Origin: a virus
IMG/VR virus record: IMGVR_UViG_3300031576_000150
Coordinates: 1-40,173 of that record
DNA: 40,173 nucleotides
Strand: one strand, 5' to 3'
Shown: positions 31,357 through 38,026 of the stretch, piece after piece
Layout: the number at the start of each line of letters is the position of its first letter
Numbering within the stretch: the first letter of the stretch is position 1
Program-made: the position numbers and the translations under genes
The notes under the pieces: model-generated
Databases searched by the model: none
The model's input: the letters and a program-made list of their open reading frames with translations, nothing else
Told to the model about the DNA's origin: nothing

Positions 31357-32052
31357 ATGATGACGTTGAGCGCGCTGAAGGCCGTAGCCGTCGTGCTGAT
31401 CATGGTGTGGCTGGGCGCCGCGCCCGCCCCGGCGCAGGTGCCGGGCGAGGTAATTCCCGGCCGCTACCTGGTGCTGTTCCACGATGGCGCCAGCGCCAGC
31501 GTGGCGGCGCAGGCCGTGGGCGCCATGGCCGGCGTCACCGTCGTGCAAACCTACCGCAACGCGCTCAACGGCGTGGTCATCGAGGTGCGCCCCGGCACTG
31601 GCCCGAGCGTGCTCGAGGCGCTGCGCAACGATCCCAACGTCAAGTCCGTCAGCCCCGACCGGGCGATCGGCATCTTCGCGGAAGATACGCCGAACGGAAT
31701 CCGCCGCGTGCGCGCCAGTCCTTCGCCGAATACCGGCAAGGGCGTGCGCGTCGCCGTGGTCGATACCGGCATCGACCTCAACCACGCCGACCTAGCGGCC
31801 AACGTCAACCGGGCCGACAGCGTCGCCTGTCCGGCCTCCGGTCCCTGCGCCGCCGGCGGGCAGGACGATCACTATCACGGCACGCACGTCGCCGGGACCA
31901 TCGCCGCCATCGACAATGACGAGGGCGTGGTGGGCGTGGCGCCGGAGGCCGAGCTGATCGCGGTCAAGGTGCTGAACAGCGCCGGCGCCGGATCGGCGGC
32001 GGCGCTGGCGAAAATCAGGTGGGCGGTCCGGGCGCCGGCCGCGCCGCCATGA
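31357..32052 (+). CDS. Truncated subtilase (S8 peptidase with I9 propeptide), catalytic Ser lost
   Basis: The 231-residue product has a signal peptide (hydrophobic 6-22, AAPAPAQ end), an inhibitor-I9-type propeptide (about 31-108; GRYLVLFHDGASASVAAQAV) and the first part of the S8 fold: VAVVDTGIDLNHADL (Asp136) and HYHGTHVAGTIAA (His174). It stops after IAVKVLNSAGAGSAAALAKI. The oxyanion Asn and Ser region, normally 150 or more residues further on, is missing, so it cannot be an active protease. Start chosen at ATG 31357 (AGGAGA at 31344-31349); a GTG at 31327 is in frame. Possibly a moron that decayed. Confidence 0.85.
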   Translation: MMTLSALKAVAVVLIMVWLGAAPAPAQVPGEVIPGRYLVLFHDGASASVAAQAVGAMAGVTVVQTYRNALNGVVIEVRPGTGPSVLEALRNDPNVKSVSPDRAIGIFAEDTPNGIRRVRASPSPNTGKGVRVAVVDTGIDLNHADLAANVNRADSVACPASGPCAAGGQDDHYHGTHVAGTIAAIDNDEGVVGVAPEAELIAVKVLNSAGAGSAAALAKIRWAVRAPAAPP

Positions 32053-32261
32053 GCGCCGATCTGCTGCCCTTCCCGAAACCCGACGCCAGCGAGGCGATGA
32101 ACGCGCCCATCCGGCAAGCCCGTGACGAGCCGGGCGACGAGCGGCTGGCGGCGTGGGCGGAATTGCAGGCCGAGGCGCTGGCGGGCAGGGCGCAACGCGA
32201 GTATTTCGCGCGGCTTGGCGCCGCGTGGGCGGCGTTGTTGCGCGCCCTCTGGGGGCTGTGA
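32049..32261 (+). CDS. Hypothetical small protein
   Basis: The 70-residue product is mostly helical: ERLAAWAELQAEALAGRAQR, then EYFARLGAAWAALLRALWGL, with a Trp-rich amphipathic C-terminus. It starts on an ATGA overlap with the subtilase remnant and ends TGATG into the next gene. I do not recognise the family; a lysis accessory is possible by position. Confidence 0.6.
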   Translation: MSADLLPFPKPDASEAMNAPIRQARDEPGDERLAAWAELQAEALAGRAQREYFARLGAAWAALLRALWGL

Positions 32262-32575
32262 TGCTGGCCGACGCGCTGAGGATGTTCTTCTACCTGTTCC
32301 TGGCCCTGGTGGCCGTCATGGCCAGCATCTACGCCTGGGCGGCCCCGGCGGGTCATTTCCAGTGCGGCCCGCGGGCGGGCATGCTGGCGGCCCTGGCGGC
32401 GCAACATGGGGAACTGCGCACCGCGCGCGGAACGATGCCGAACGGGCTGCTGCTCGAAGTATTGGCCGGCCCGGCGGGCAACTGGACGGTGATCCTCGCC
32501 CAGCCGGACGGGTCGGTCTGCATCGGCGCCTTCGGCGACGCCTGGACCGAGGAGCGCTGCGGACGGCCGGCGTGA
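32261..32575 (+). CDS. Membrane-anchored or exported small protein
   Basis: The 104-residue product has one N-terminal hydrophobic segment (residues 8-28; MFFYLFLALVAVMASIYAWA) followed by a small domain GMLAALAAQHGELRTARGTM, LLLEVLAGPAGNWTVILAQP, DGSVCIGAFGDAW. This exported family is common as chromosomal hypothetical genes in alphaproteobacteria. Position in the lysis block suggests a host-envelope function. The GTGA overlap couples it to the next gene. Confidence 0.65.
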   Translation: MLADALRMFFYLFLALVAVMASIYAWAAPAGHFQCGPRAGMLAALAAQHGELRTARGTMPNGLLLEVLAGPAGNWTVILAQPDGSVCIGAFGDAWTEERCGRPA

Positions 32576-32886
32576 AGCCCATCATCGCGGCGGCGATGGC
32601 CGCCGCCCTGTTCGCCGCCGCGCCGCTCGGCGCCCACGAAACCGCCGACTGGATCCGGCTGGGGAATTACCGCGGCTCCGACAACCTTCTTTGCTGTGGC
32701 GCCGATGATTGCGCCGTCGTGGCGCCGGGTGAAATCCGGCGGCTCCCGGACGCCTGGCTGCACGTGCCCACCGGCACCACGCTCCACGATAGCCAGCCTG
32801 GCGCCTATGCCAGCCGGGACGAGAAAATGTGGCGCTGCGTGCGCGGCGGGCGCTTGCGCTGCGTCTTCACGGGGGCGGGCACATGA
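32572..32886 (+). CDS. Exported Cys-rich protein
   Basis: The 104-residue product has a signal peptide (MKPIIAAAMAAALFAAAPLG, cleavage near AHE) and a mature part with Cys pairs (NLLCCGADDCAVV, WRCVRGGRLRCVF), suggesting periplasmic disulfides. The same protein type occurs in many alphaproteobacterial genomes and phages. The function is unknown. GTG start by GTGA overlap; ATGA overlap with the next gene. Confidence 0.68.
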   Translation: MKPIIAAAMAAALFAAAPLGAHETADWIRLGNYRGSDNLLCCGADDCAVVAPGEIRRLPDAWLHVPTGTTLHDSQPGAYASRDEKMWRCVRGGRLRCVFTGAGT

Positions 32887-33257
32887 ACAACGGCCACTTT
32901 TGGGAGCAGATCGCCGGGCTGCTGACGGCGGTATCGCCCGGCCAGTTGCTGCGCGCCGAGGTCGTCGCGCCGTCGCTGGCGGCGATGTTGAGCGTCGCCG
33001 CCGCCGGCGGGCTGATGCTGGGCGAGTTCCGCGCCCTGCAGCGCGATCAGGCCGCCCTGGTGGCGGTGGTCGAGAAGCTCGCCAGGCACGTCGCCGAGGG
33101 CGATAAAAACCACGACGCCCTGAGCGCCGAATACCGCGCGGCGGTCGCCAACCGCGACCGGCGGGTCGCTAACGACGACGAGCGTGCCGGCGATTTCCGC
33201 CGCCGGCTCGACCGCATCGAGCAGATGCTTTTTACGCCGCCCCGGCGGGGCCAATGA
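32883..33257 (+). CDS. Putative holin-like single-pass membrane protein with coiled coil
   Basis: The 124-residue product has one hydrophobic segment (about residues 30-48; LAAMLSVAAAGGLMLGEF) followed by a long charged helix (LVAVVEKLARHVAEGDKNHD). That layout matches phage proteins annotated as holin-associated or XhlA-like. It lies between exported proteins and the DUF1353/endolysin genes. The holin call is inferred from position and topology, not homology. Confidence 0.5.
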   Translation: MNNGHFWEQIAGLLTAVSPGQLLRAEVVAPSLAAMLSVAAAGGLMLGEFRALQRDQAALVAVVEKLARHVAEGDKNHDALSAEYRAAVANRDRRVANDDERAGDFRRRLDRIEQMLFTPPRRGQ

Positions 33258-33607
33258 CCACCGGCCAGTTCCTGACGCCGCTCCGCGCCGAGCGGGCCGG
33301 CGATCATTGGGTGCTGACCGACGGGCTGCGCTTCCGCTCCGGGATCGCGGGCCACGTCGTCGCGGTGCCGAAGGGCTTTGAAACCGACTTCGCCAGCGTG
33401 CCGCGATTGCCGCTGGCCCACTTGCTGGCCGGCGATACCGCCCACGCCGCCGCCGTGGTGCATGACTATCTTTACCGCAACCGTATCGGCACCCGCGCCC
33501 AGGCCGACGCCGTGTTTTACGAGGCCATGATCGCGCTGGATGAACCGTGGTGGCGCCGCTGGCTCATGTGGGCGGCCGTGCGCGCCGGCGGGCGGGCAAC
33601 GTGGTAG
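33254..33607 (+). CDS. DUF1353 protein
   Basis: The 117-residue product has the complete DUF1353 pattern: FLTPLRAERAGDHWVLTDGL, VAVPKGFETDFASVPRLPLA, HAAAVVHDYLYRNRIGTRAQ and ADAVFYEAMIALDEPWWRRW. The His-Asp core (VVHDYLY) suggests a small hydrolase, but the function is not established. The family is frequent in phage lysis or tail-end modules. It overlaps the previous gene by ATGA and its TAG is followed directly by the next ATG. Confidence 0.9.
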   Translation: MTTGQFLTPLRAERAGDHWVLTDGLRFRSGIAGHVVAVPKGFETDFASVPRLPLAHLLAGDTAHAAAVVHDYLYRNRIGTRAQADAVFYEAMIALDEPWWRRWLMWAAVRAGGRATW

Positions 33608-33946
33608 ATGCCGGTTCGCCTGTGCCCGGCATGCGGCTGGCCGATAACGGCCGGCTGGTTTGACGATGCCCGGCACGGCATCGTCGTCGGCGGCGAATTT
33701 CGCGCCGTGCCGGCAACGCCCTGGACCCTGCTTTCCTTCTTCCGCCGCTTCCCCGGCCAGGTGATGCCCACCGAGCGCATTTACGACGCGCTCTATGCCG
33801 GCCGCGAGAACCCCCCGGCCGGCAACACCCTCCGCGTGCATATTTGCAAGTTGCGGCGGCTGCTGGCCGGAACCCCCTTCGTGATCGTCAGCCGCAGCAG
33901 CGCCTGGGCCGGATCGGGCTACCTGTTCGACCTGGCGCCCGCCTGA
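33608..33946 (+). CDS. Winged-helix (OmpR/PhoB-type) DNA-binding protein
   Basis: The 112-residue product has an N-terminal ribbon-like motif (CPACGW plus later Cys-poor region) and a C-terminal winged helix of the trans_reg_C type: TPWTLLSFFRRFPGQVMPTE, RIYDALYAGRENPPAGNTLR, VHICKLRRLLAGTPFVIVSR and GSGYLFDL. It has no receiver domain. Small phage regulators of this kind occur in alphaproteobacterial phages; a late-gene or host-gene control role is possible. TGATG overlap with the next gene. Confidence 0.78.
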   Translation: MPVRLCPACGWPITAGWFDDARHGIVVGGEFRAVPATPWTLLSFFRRFPGQVMPTERIYDALYAGRENPPAGNTLRVHICKLRRLLAGTPFVIVSRSSAWAGSGYLFDLAPA

Positions 33947-34413
33947 TGTCCCGGCGGCCAATGGCGGACGGCTCCGTGGTCAACATGACAACGTCGCCCC
34001 TGGAGCTCTGGCACGGCGGCGCTAGGTTGTTCGCGCGCCATGAACTGGCCTGCCGCGCGACCGGCGAGGGAAAACTGGCCGGCGGTTTCGGCGGCCTGCT
34101 GATCGAGCTGCGGGTGGCGTGGGACCGGCCAATGAAGGTGCTGTCCTGTTGTCGGTCCAAGGCCCACAACGACGCGCCAATAAGCATGGGTGGGGTTGGC
34201 GGGCATCTACGCTCGCTGCACGTCTATGACCAGCCGCCGCACGGGTTGGACGGCTGCGCCGCCATCGACATCGCCGTCGCCGATACGCACGCCGCCGGCT
34301 TGCTGGCTTTCCTCGCCTGGCGGATGGGCTGGAGCGTTGGCGTCCCGCGGGGATTCCTTCACCTCGACCGCCGCGACCTCGCCGGCTTGAAGCAGGCGTT
34401 GTTCGGCTACTAG
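33946..34413 (+). CDS. Peptidase M15-like endolysin
   Basis: The 155-residue product has CCRSKAHNDAPISMGGVGGH (about residues 68-87), then LRSLHVYDQPPHG (His92), GCAAIDIAVA (Asp108) and GFLHLDRRDL (His139, Asp141), the order of the M15_3 D-Ala-D-Ala carboxypeptidase family whose His/Asp/His ligands bind zinc. It has no signal peptide, so release would need a holin. It is the best endolysin candidate; the alternative is a cell-wall trimming enzyme. It ends facing the thermonuclease gene. Confidence 0.82.
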   Translation: MSRRPMADGSVVNMTTSPLELWHGGARLFARHELACRATGEGKLAGGFGGLLIELRVAWDRPMKVLSCCRSKAHNDAPISMGGVGGHLRSLHVYDQPPHGLDGCAAIDIAVADTHAAGLLAFLAWRMGWSVGVPRGFLHLDRRDLAGLKQALFGY

Positions 34414-34450
34414 TCGTCCGCGATCGCGGCGCCGCCCGGCCGGCGGCCGT

Positions 34451-34894
34451 TCAGCACCAGCCCCCCCTTTTCCCGCCGGCATAGGGCCGGGCCAGGCCCT
34501 CGGCGATGAGCACCTGGGCGAGCTCGCGTCCGTCGGCGCCGCGCACCCGCGCCAGCACGCGGCCGCCGAACTTGTCGGGCGCGATCTCGGTCAGCGTCAC
34601 CGCCCGCCCCGCCAGCTCCTTGAGCCGCGCCTGCGCGCGCGCCGCCGCCTGGCGCTCGGCCGGGCATTTCCCCTTGAGTTCCGGCGCGTCCAGGCCCCGC
34701 AGCCGCACCGCCGCCGCCGCCGCGATCCCCGGCCAGATGCGGGCGCGCACGCCGAGCGTGTCGCCGTCCACCGCCGCCAGCACCTCGGCGGCGATCGGCC
34801 CGGCGATGGTCTCGGCCGCCGCCGCCGTCGGCGCCAACAGGGCGAGAACAAAGGCGGCACGGATTCCCCATGTTTTCCCCATGACGGGCGTCAT
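34451..34894 (-). CDS. Secreted thermonuclease (SNase family)
   Basis: The 147-residue product has a signal peptide (WGIRAAFVLALLAPTAAAAE) and the SNase fold: AAVDGDTLGVRARIWPG (Asp45), VRLRGLDAPELKGKCPAERQ (Arg64, Asp69, Glu72) and DKFGGRVLARVRGADG (Arg112). All catalytic positions are present, so it is probably an active extracytoplasmic nuclease. It sits on the far side of attP from integrase and would end up at the other edge of the prophage, a typical moron position. Its first codons overlap the left integrase arm repeat. An ATG at 34882 is an alternative start. Confidence 0.88.
   Translation of the reverse strand: MTPVMGKTWGIRAAFVLALLAPTAAAAETIAGPIAAEVLAAVDGDTLGVRARIWPGIAAAAAVRLRGLDAPELKGKCPAERQAAARAQARLKELAGRAVTLTEIAPDKFGGRVLARVRGADGRELAQVLIAEGLARPYAGGKRGGWC
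34863..34891. repeat. attP arm repeat, left
   Basis: It reads ATTCCCCATG, then TTTTCCCCATG, then ACGGGCGT. The right arm repeat (35063-35092) has the same three parts with one extra base between the two TTCCCCATG units. The two arm repeats flank the tRNA-like core, so they are candidate integrase arm-binding sites. This copy overlaps the first codons of the thermonuclease gene. Confidence 0.75.
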
Positions 34895-34978
34895 GGAACG
34901 GCGTTTCGCGGCATCAGGATGCCGGTCGGGCGCGGCCAGCGCCGGGCGCGGAATCGTAAGCGGATCATCGGCATAAGC

Positions 34979-35023
34979 GGTGCTGCCGGTCAGGATTGAA
35001 CTGACGGCCTCCCCCTTACCAAG
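34979..35023 (-). other. attP core: 3' half of tRNA-Thr(GGT)
   Basis: Read on the minus strand, the stretch gives an anticodon loop TTGGTAA with the GGGGG 3' stem, the variable loop, a perfect T arm (GTCAG TTCAATC CTGAC), the acceptor strand CGGCAGC and ACC. The 5' half of the tRNA is absent, so it is not a tRNA gene. It lies 72 bp downstream of the integrase stop. The 3' half of a tRNA gene next to integrase is the usual attP core, so the predicted attB is the 3' half of a host tRNA-Thr(GGT). Confidence 0.85.
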
Positions 35024-35062
35024 GACGGCCCGGCGGACGGCGGAACAAGGACTTGGGCCGGT

Positions 35063-35092
35063 ATTCCCCATGCGCTTCCCCATGGCGGGCGT
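35063..35092. repeat. attP arm repeat, right
   Basis: It reads ATTCCCCATG, then CGCTTCCCCATG, then GCGGGCGT. It matches the left arm repeat (34863-34891) apart from a few bases and a one-base indel, and it lies 40 bp from the tRNA-like core. It ends 3 bp before the integrase stop codon region at 35095. Confidence 0.75.
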
Positions 35093-35094
35093 GG

Positions 35095-36069
35095 TCAGCC
35101 GCCGCCGGCCAGGCGGCCGAGCTTGCGGTTGGCGGCGCGCTGGGCCGGAAGGTCGGTGGACTGGTAGCGGATCGAGCTCTTGGGGTCGCGGTGGCCGAGC
35201 TTGTCCATGATCGCGCGCAGGCCGACGCCCTCGGCGGCGAGCCAGGCGCCGATGGAATGGCGCGCCATGTGCGGGGTGAAGCGGAGGCCGAGCCGGGCCG
35301 CCAGCGGGCGCAGCCAGCGGTAGACGCCGGAGCGCGCGCGCCAGGGGAAGAGGCGGCCGGCGCCGCGCCGCAGGTCGGGATCGGCGGCCAGCAGCGCCGC
35401 CACGTCGTCGTGCAGCGGCGCCTCGGTCCAGCGCCCGGACTTGCCGATGTAGAGCCGCGCGGTGCGCCGCGCGAGGTCGATCTGCCCGGCCTCGAGGCGC
35501 AGCGTGTCGCCGAGCCGCGTGCCCTGGCCGAAGAGCCAGGCCAGCAGCAGCCGGCGCTTGCCGCCGGCGGCGGCGATGAGGGCCGCCGCCTGGGGGCGCG
35601 ACAGCGCCTGGGTGGCGGGGGCGGGCTCGCGGAAGAGGCGCACCCTGAGCCAGGGGCAATGGCCGTTGTCGGCGGCGTAGTGCAGGACCGCCGCGGCCGG
35701 GCGCAGCACCTCGCGGTTCCGCGTCGCCGGGCGGACGTGGCCGGCCAAGGCGTTGGCGGCGGCGACGAGGTCGGCCTGGCGCAGGCCGGCCACCGGGCGC
35801 GGGCCCAGCTCCTCGACCAGGCGGGCGAGGCGCTTGACCTCGGCCGCCGCCGGGCGGCGCCAGTCGAGATAGAGCGCCGCCGCCTCGGCGAAGCTCAGCG
35901 GCGCAGACGGATGACGTTGGCCGAGGCGGGCGAGGAAGGCGGCAGCAACCCGCTCAGCACCCGCCTGGTCGCGCGCGCGCGTCGAGATCTCGTAGAGGCG
36001 GCCGGCGTGCCAGCCGCGGTAAAGCCAATAGCGGTTGCCCTTGCGGCGGCCGGGGGCGATGAGGCGCAT
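35095..36069 (-). CDS. int: Tyrosine-family integrase
   Basis: The 324-residue product has all six catalytic residues in order: Arg185 (GQGTRLGD), Lys210 (YIGKSGRW), His267 and Arg270 (FTPHMARHS), His293 (LGHRDP) and Tyr302 (SSIRYQST). A core-binding SAM-like domain lies at about 55-150. It mediates insertion at the tRNA-like attP core 72 bp downstream. The ATG at 36069 lies inside the upstream excisionase-like reading frame, so the two are translationally coupled. Confidence 0.96.
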   Translation of the reverse strand: MRLIAPGRRKGNRYWLYRGWHAGRLYEISTRARDQAGAERVAAAFLARLGQRHPSAPLSFAEAAALYLDWRRPAAAEVKRLARLVEELGPRPVAGLRQADLVAAANALAGHVRPATRNREVLRPAAAVLHYAADNGHCPWLRVRLFREPAPATQALSRPQAAALIAAAGGKRRLLLAWLFGQGTRLGDTLRLEAGQIDLARRTARLYIGKSGRWTEAPLHDDVAALLAADPDLRRGAGRLFPWRARSGVYRWLRPLAARLGLRFTPHMARHSIGAWLAAEGVGLRAIMDKLGHRDPKSSIRYQSTDLPAQRAANRKLGRLAGGG

Positions 36070-36233
36070 TGGACGGCCTCCAGGACGGCGCGCACCTGCG
36101 CCGGGGTGAAGAGGAGCTTACCGCGCCCGGGGGCGCGGGAGAAGCCGAGGCCGGCGACGACGCGGCGCAGCGCGCGCTCGCCCAGCGGCGCCAGCCGCCG
36201 GAGCTCGGCGAAGCCGATGAGCGGTGCCGTCAT
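35895..36233 (-). CDS. Excisionase-like HTH protein overlapping integrase
   Basis: The first 55 residues form an AlpA/Xis-like winged helix: LIGFAELRRLAPLGERALRR, VVAGLGFSRAPGRGKLLFTP, AQVRAVLEAVQ. The next 57 codons run in the -1 frame relative to integrase over 175 bp and look like non-native sequence, so either the protein simply ends in an out-of-frame tail or a frameshift fuses the DNA-binding domain to integrase. The start overlaps the ParB-like gene's stop. By position it is the candidate directionality factor. Confidence 0.7.
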   Translation of the reverse strand: MTAPLIGFAELRRLAPLGERALRRVVAGLGFSRAPGRGKLLFTPAQVRAVLEAVQCASSPPAAARATAIGFTAAGTPAASTRSRRARATRRVLSGLLPPSSPASANVIRLRR

Positions 36234-38026
36234 TCGCCCGCGCCGGGAGCGGCGGGCGCGCGGGTTTTGCCTTGCTTCTTGGCCGGGCGGCCGCGCTTCC
36301 CGGCGTGGTCTTCGCGCTTGCCGGGCCGGTCGCCTTGCGCTTCCCGGCCCGCCGGCCCGGCGTGGTTTTTGCGCTTCCCGATCCGGCCAACCGCCGGGCT
36401 TGGCCCGCTGTCCGACGGATCGGGAAGCGACGACGAGCGCTTGAAGGCGAGCATGGCGGGGACGTAATCCTTCCGCCGGCGGGCGGCGGCGAGGAGGGCG
36501 TCGGCGCCGCCGGCGCCGGCGCCCTTGAGCTCGACGCCGAGCTCCTTGGCCATGGCGGCGCGCTCGCCGGGGCCGCAAAGGGCGAGGAAGGTCTTGTCCA
36601 GCGCCGCCGGATGCACGGCGGCGCCGATGGCGGCGCCGAGGCCGGCGATCTCGTCCCCGGCGTAACCATTCAACAGGCTGGCGACGGCGGCGGCGAGGCG
36701 GGCGGCGGCGCCGCCGCCGCCGGCGGCGACATGGGACCGGATGGCGGCCAAGTGGACCGCGCGCACCGCGCGCTCGAGGGCGAAGGGGTCGAACCTCTCG
36801 CGGACCTTGCCCGCCGGCGCGGCGGCGCGGGCGGGGGTTTTTTCCGCCGCGCGGCGCTGGCGCTCGCGGTCGATGACGCCCGCGTGCACGGCGACCCGCA
36901 AGCTGTCGCGGGCGACGAGGATCAGCGCCCCGACGCCGGCGCGGCTTTGGCCGCGCCCGGCCATATTGACGGGGGTGCCGCTGGCGCCCGTGCGGCCTTG
37001 GCCGCGCCCGGCCATATTGGCGGCCTTGGGCTGGCGCGCATAGGGCCAGGGCGGATCGCGGCCCTCGGCCAGCTCCCACTCGTCGCGGCCGAGCTTGACG
37101 TCCACCCACGGCCACTGGGCCGCCAGCTCCCGGCGCCGGGCGGCCACCGCCCGGTGCTGCAGGCGGCGGAAGAGGACGACGTCGTCGGCGCAGGGGCGGC
37201 CCTGGTCGTCCTCGACCGACGCGCCGGCATAGGCCGTAGGCGGAAAGAGGGCGTTGGCCAGCGGCAGCATTTTCTCGCGCACGGCGGCGCGCAGCTGGGC
37301 GGCGTTCTGGATGACGGCGCCGCCGTCCTCGTCCTCCGGGTCCTTGGGGAAGAGCAGCGGCAGCAGGTCCTTCTGCCGCGCGCCCGGCGCCCGGCAGAGC
37401 TCGCGCGCCTGCTCGGGCGTGATGGCGCCGGCCTCCAGCGCCGCCAGCCCCTCCGGCGCCAGGCGCTGGAGCAGGTCGAGGCGCAGCTGCACGTGGCGTT
37501 GCGAGCGCCCGGCCAGGCGGGCGATGTGTTCGGTCGCGGCGCCGGCGGCGCGCAGGCGGCGGTAGGCGCGGGCCTCCTCGAGCGGCCTCAGGTCGTGGCG
37601 GGCGGCGTTCTCGGCCAAGCCGGTGGCGACGACGGAATCGTCGTCGAGCGCGCGCACGGCGACGGGGAGGGCAAAATCGGCCGGCAGGCGGCCGTCGGCC
37701 ACCGCCAGCCGCGCCGCCCGCCAGCGGCGCTCGCCGGCGGCGATCTCGAATTCGTCGCCGCCGCCCGGGCGCGGGCGGACGATCAGGTTCTGCAGCACGC
37801 CCTGGGCGCAGATCGAGTCGGCGAGCTCGGCCAAGGCGGCCGGGTCGAAGGCCCGGCGCGGATTGAGCGGCGAGGGATGCAGGCGGCCGAGGGGGACCAG
37901 CCGCGGCGCCGGCTGGGCGGGCGCCGGCGAACGGCGTTCGCCTTCTTCGCCGGACAGGATGGCGGGCGCCGGCGAACGGCGTTCGCCTTCTGCGCCGGAC
38001 GCGATGGTCGCCTGGGCGGCGGTCAT
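36230..38026 (-). CDS. Large ParB-like nuclease-domain protein
   Basis: The 598-residue product carries the ParB N-terminal domain (about 40-160; PLNPRRAFDPAALAELADSI, GVLQNLIVRPRPG, AAGERRWRAARLA with the GERR box at 98-101, TGLAENAARHDLRPLEEARA) and an HTH (HIARLAGRSQRHVQLRLDLL). The long C-terminal half is unlike partition ParB and resembles plasmid/phage ParB-type proteins. No ParA is present, so segregation is doubtful. The first 40 residues contain two 15-residue repeats and the last 80 are encoded by palindromic copy E and its half-arms. Located in the left early operon with ATGA overlaps on both sides. Confidence 0.85.
   Translation of the reverse strand: MTAAQATIASGAEGERRSPAPAILSGEEGERRSPAPAQPAPRLVPLGRLHPSPLNPRRAFDPAALAELADSICAQGVLQNLIVRPRPGGGDEFEIAAGERRWRAARLAVADGRLPADFALPVAVRALDDDSVVATGLAENAARHDLRPLEEARAYRRLRAAGAATEHIARLAGRSQRHVQLRLDLLQRLAPEGLAALEAGAITPEQARELCRAPGARQKDLLPLLFPKDPEDEDGGAVIQNAAQLRAAVREKMLPLANALFPPTAYAGASVEDDQGRPCADDVVLFRRLQHRAVAARRRELAAQWPWVDVKLGRDEWELAEGRDPPWPYARQPKAANMAGRGQGRTGASGTPVNMAGRGQSRAGVGALILVARDSLRVAVHAGVIDRERQRRAAEKTPARAAAPAGKVRERFDPFALERAVRAVHLAAIRSHVAAGGGGAAARLAAAVASLLNGYAGDEIAGLGAAIGAAVHPAALDKTFLALCGPGERAAMAKELGVELKGAGAGGADALLAAARRRKDYVPAMLAFKRSSSLPDPSDSGPSPAVGRIGKRKNHAGPAGREAQGDRPGKREDHAGKRGRPAKKQGKTRAPAAPGAGE
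36372..36429 (-). repeat. Covarying palindromic element, copy E, inside the ParB-like gene
   Basis: The 14-bp stem CGCTTCCCGATCCG (36372-36385) pairs with 36416-36429. On the minus strand the bulge TCGGACAGCGG, the inner stem and the 5-nt loop follow the same plan, with one mismatch in the inner stem. It is translated near the ParB C-terminus in the same frame as copy B. Three extra half-arms (GCGCTTCCCGGC-like, at 36293, 36314 and 36337) follow in the gene's 3' end. Confidence 0.87.
36941..37019 (-). repeat. 28-bp direct repeat, 51-bp spacing, in the ParB-like gene
   Basis: A 28-bp unit at 36941-36968 (containing CGCGCCCGGCCATATTG) recurs at 36992-37019 with one mismatch. The protein repeats NMAGRGQ, spaced by 17 residues. 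The 51-bp period equals that of the repeat at 38050-38151. Confidence 0.8.
37916..38005 (-). repeat. Two 45-bp tandem repeats with internal palindrome
   Basis: Units at 37916-37960 and 37961-38005 differ by a few bases. Each contains GGCGAACGGCGTTCGCC, a near-perfect palindrome. They encode two copies of GEEGERRSPAPA-like sequence at the N-terminus of the ParB-like protein. The palindrome also occurs once inside the DUF6950 gene (about 26196-26212). Confidence 0.85.

Noticed and set aside
34414-34450. Bidirectional terminator between the endolysin and thermonuclease genes
   Set aside because: A 12-bp palindrome (CCGCGATCGCGG, 34418-34429) is present, but there is no T tract on either side, so an intrinsic terminator is not supported.
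34979-35023. A complete tRNA gene
   Set aside because: Only the 3' half (anticodon loop to acceptor end) is present; the 5' acceptor strand, D arm and paired anticodon stem are missing. The position next to integrase fits an attP core.
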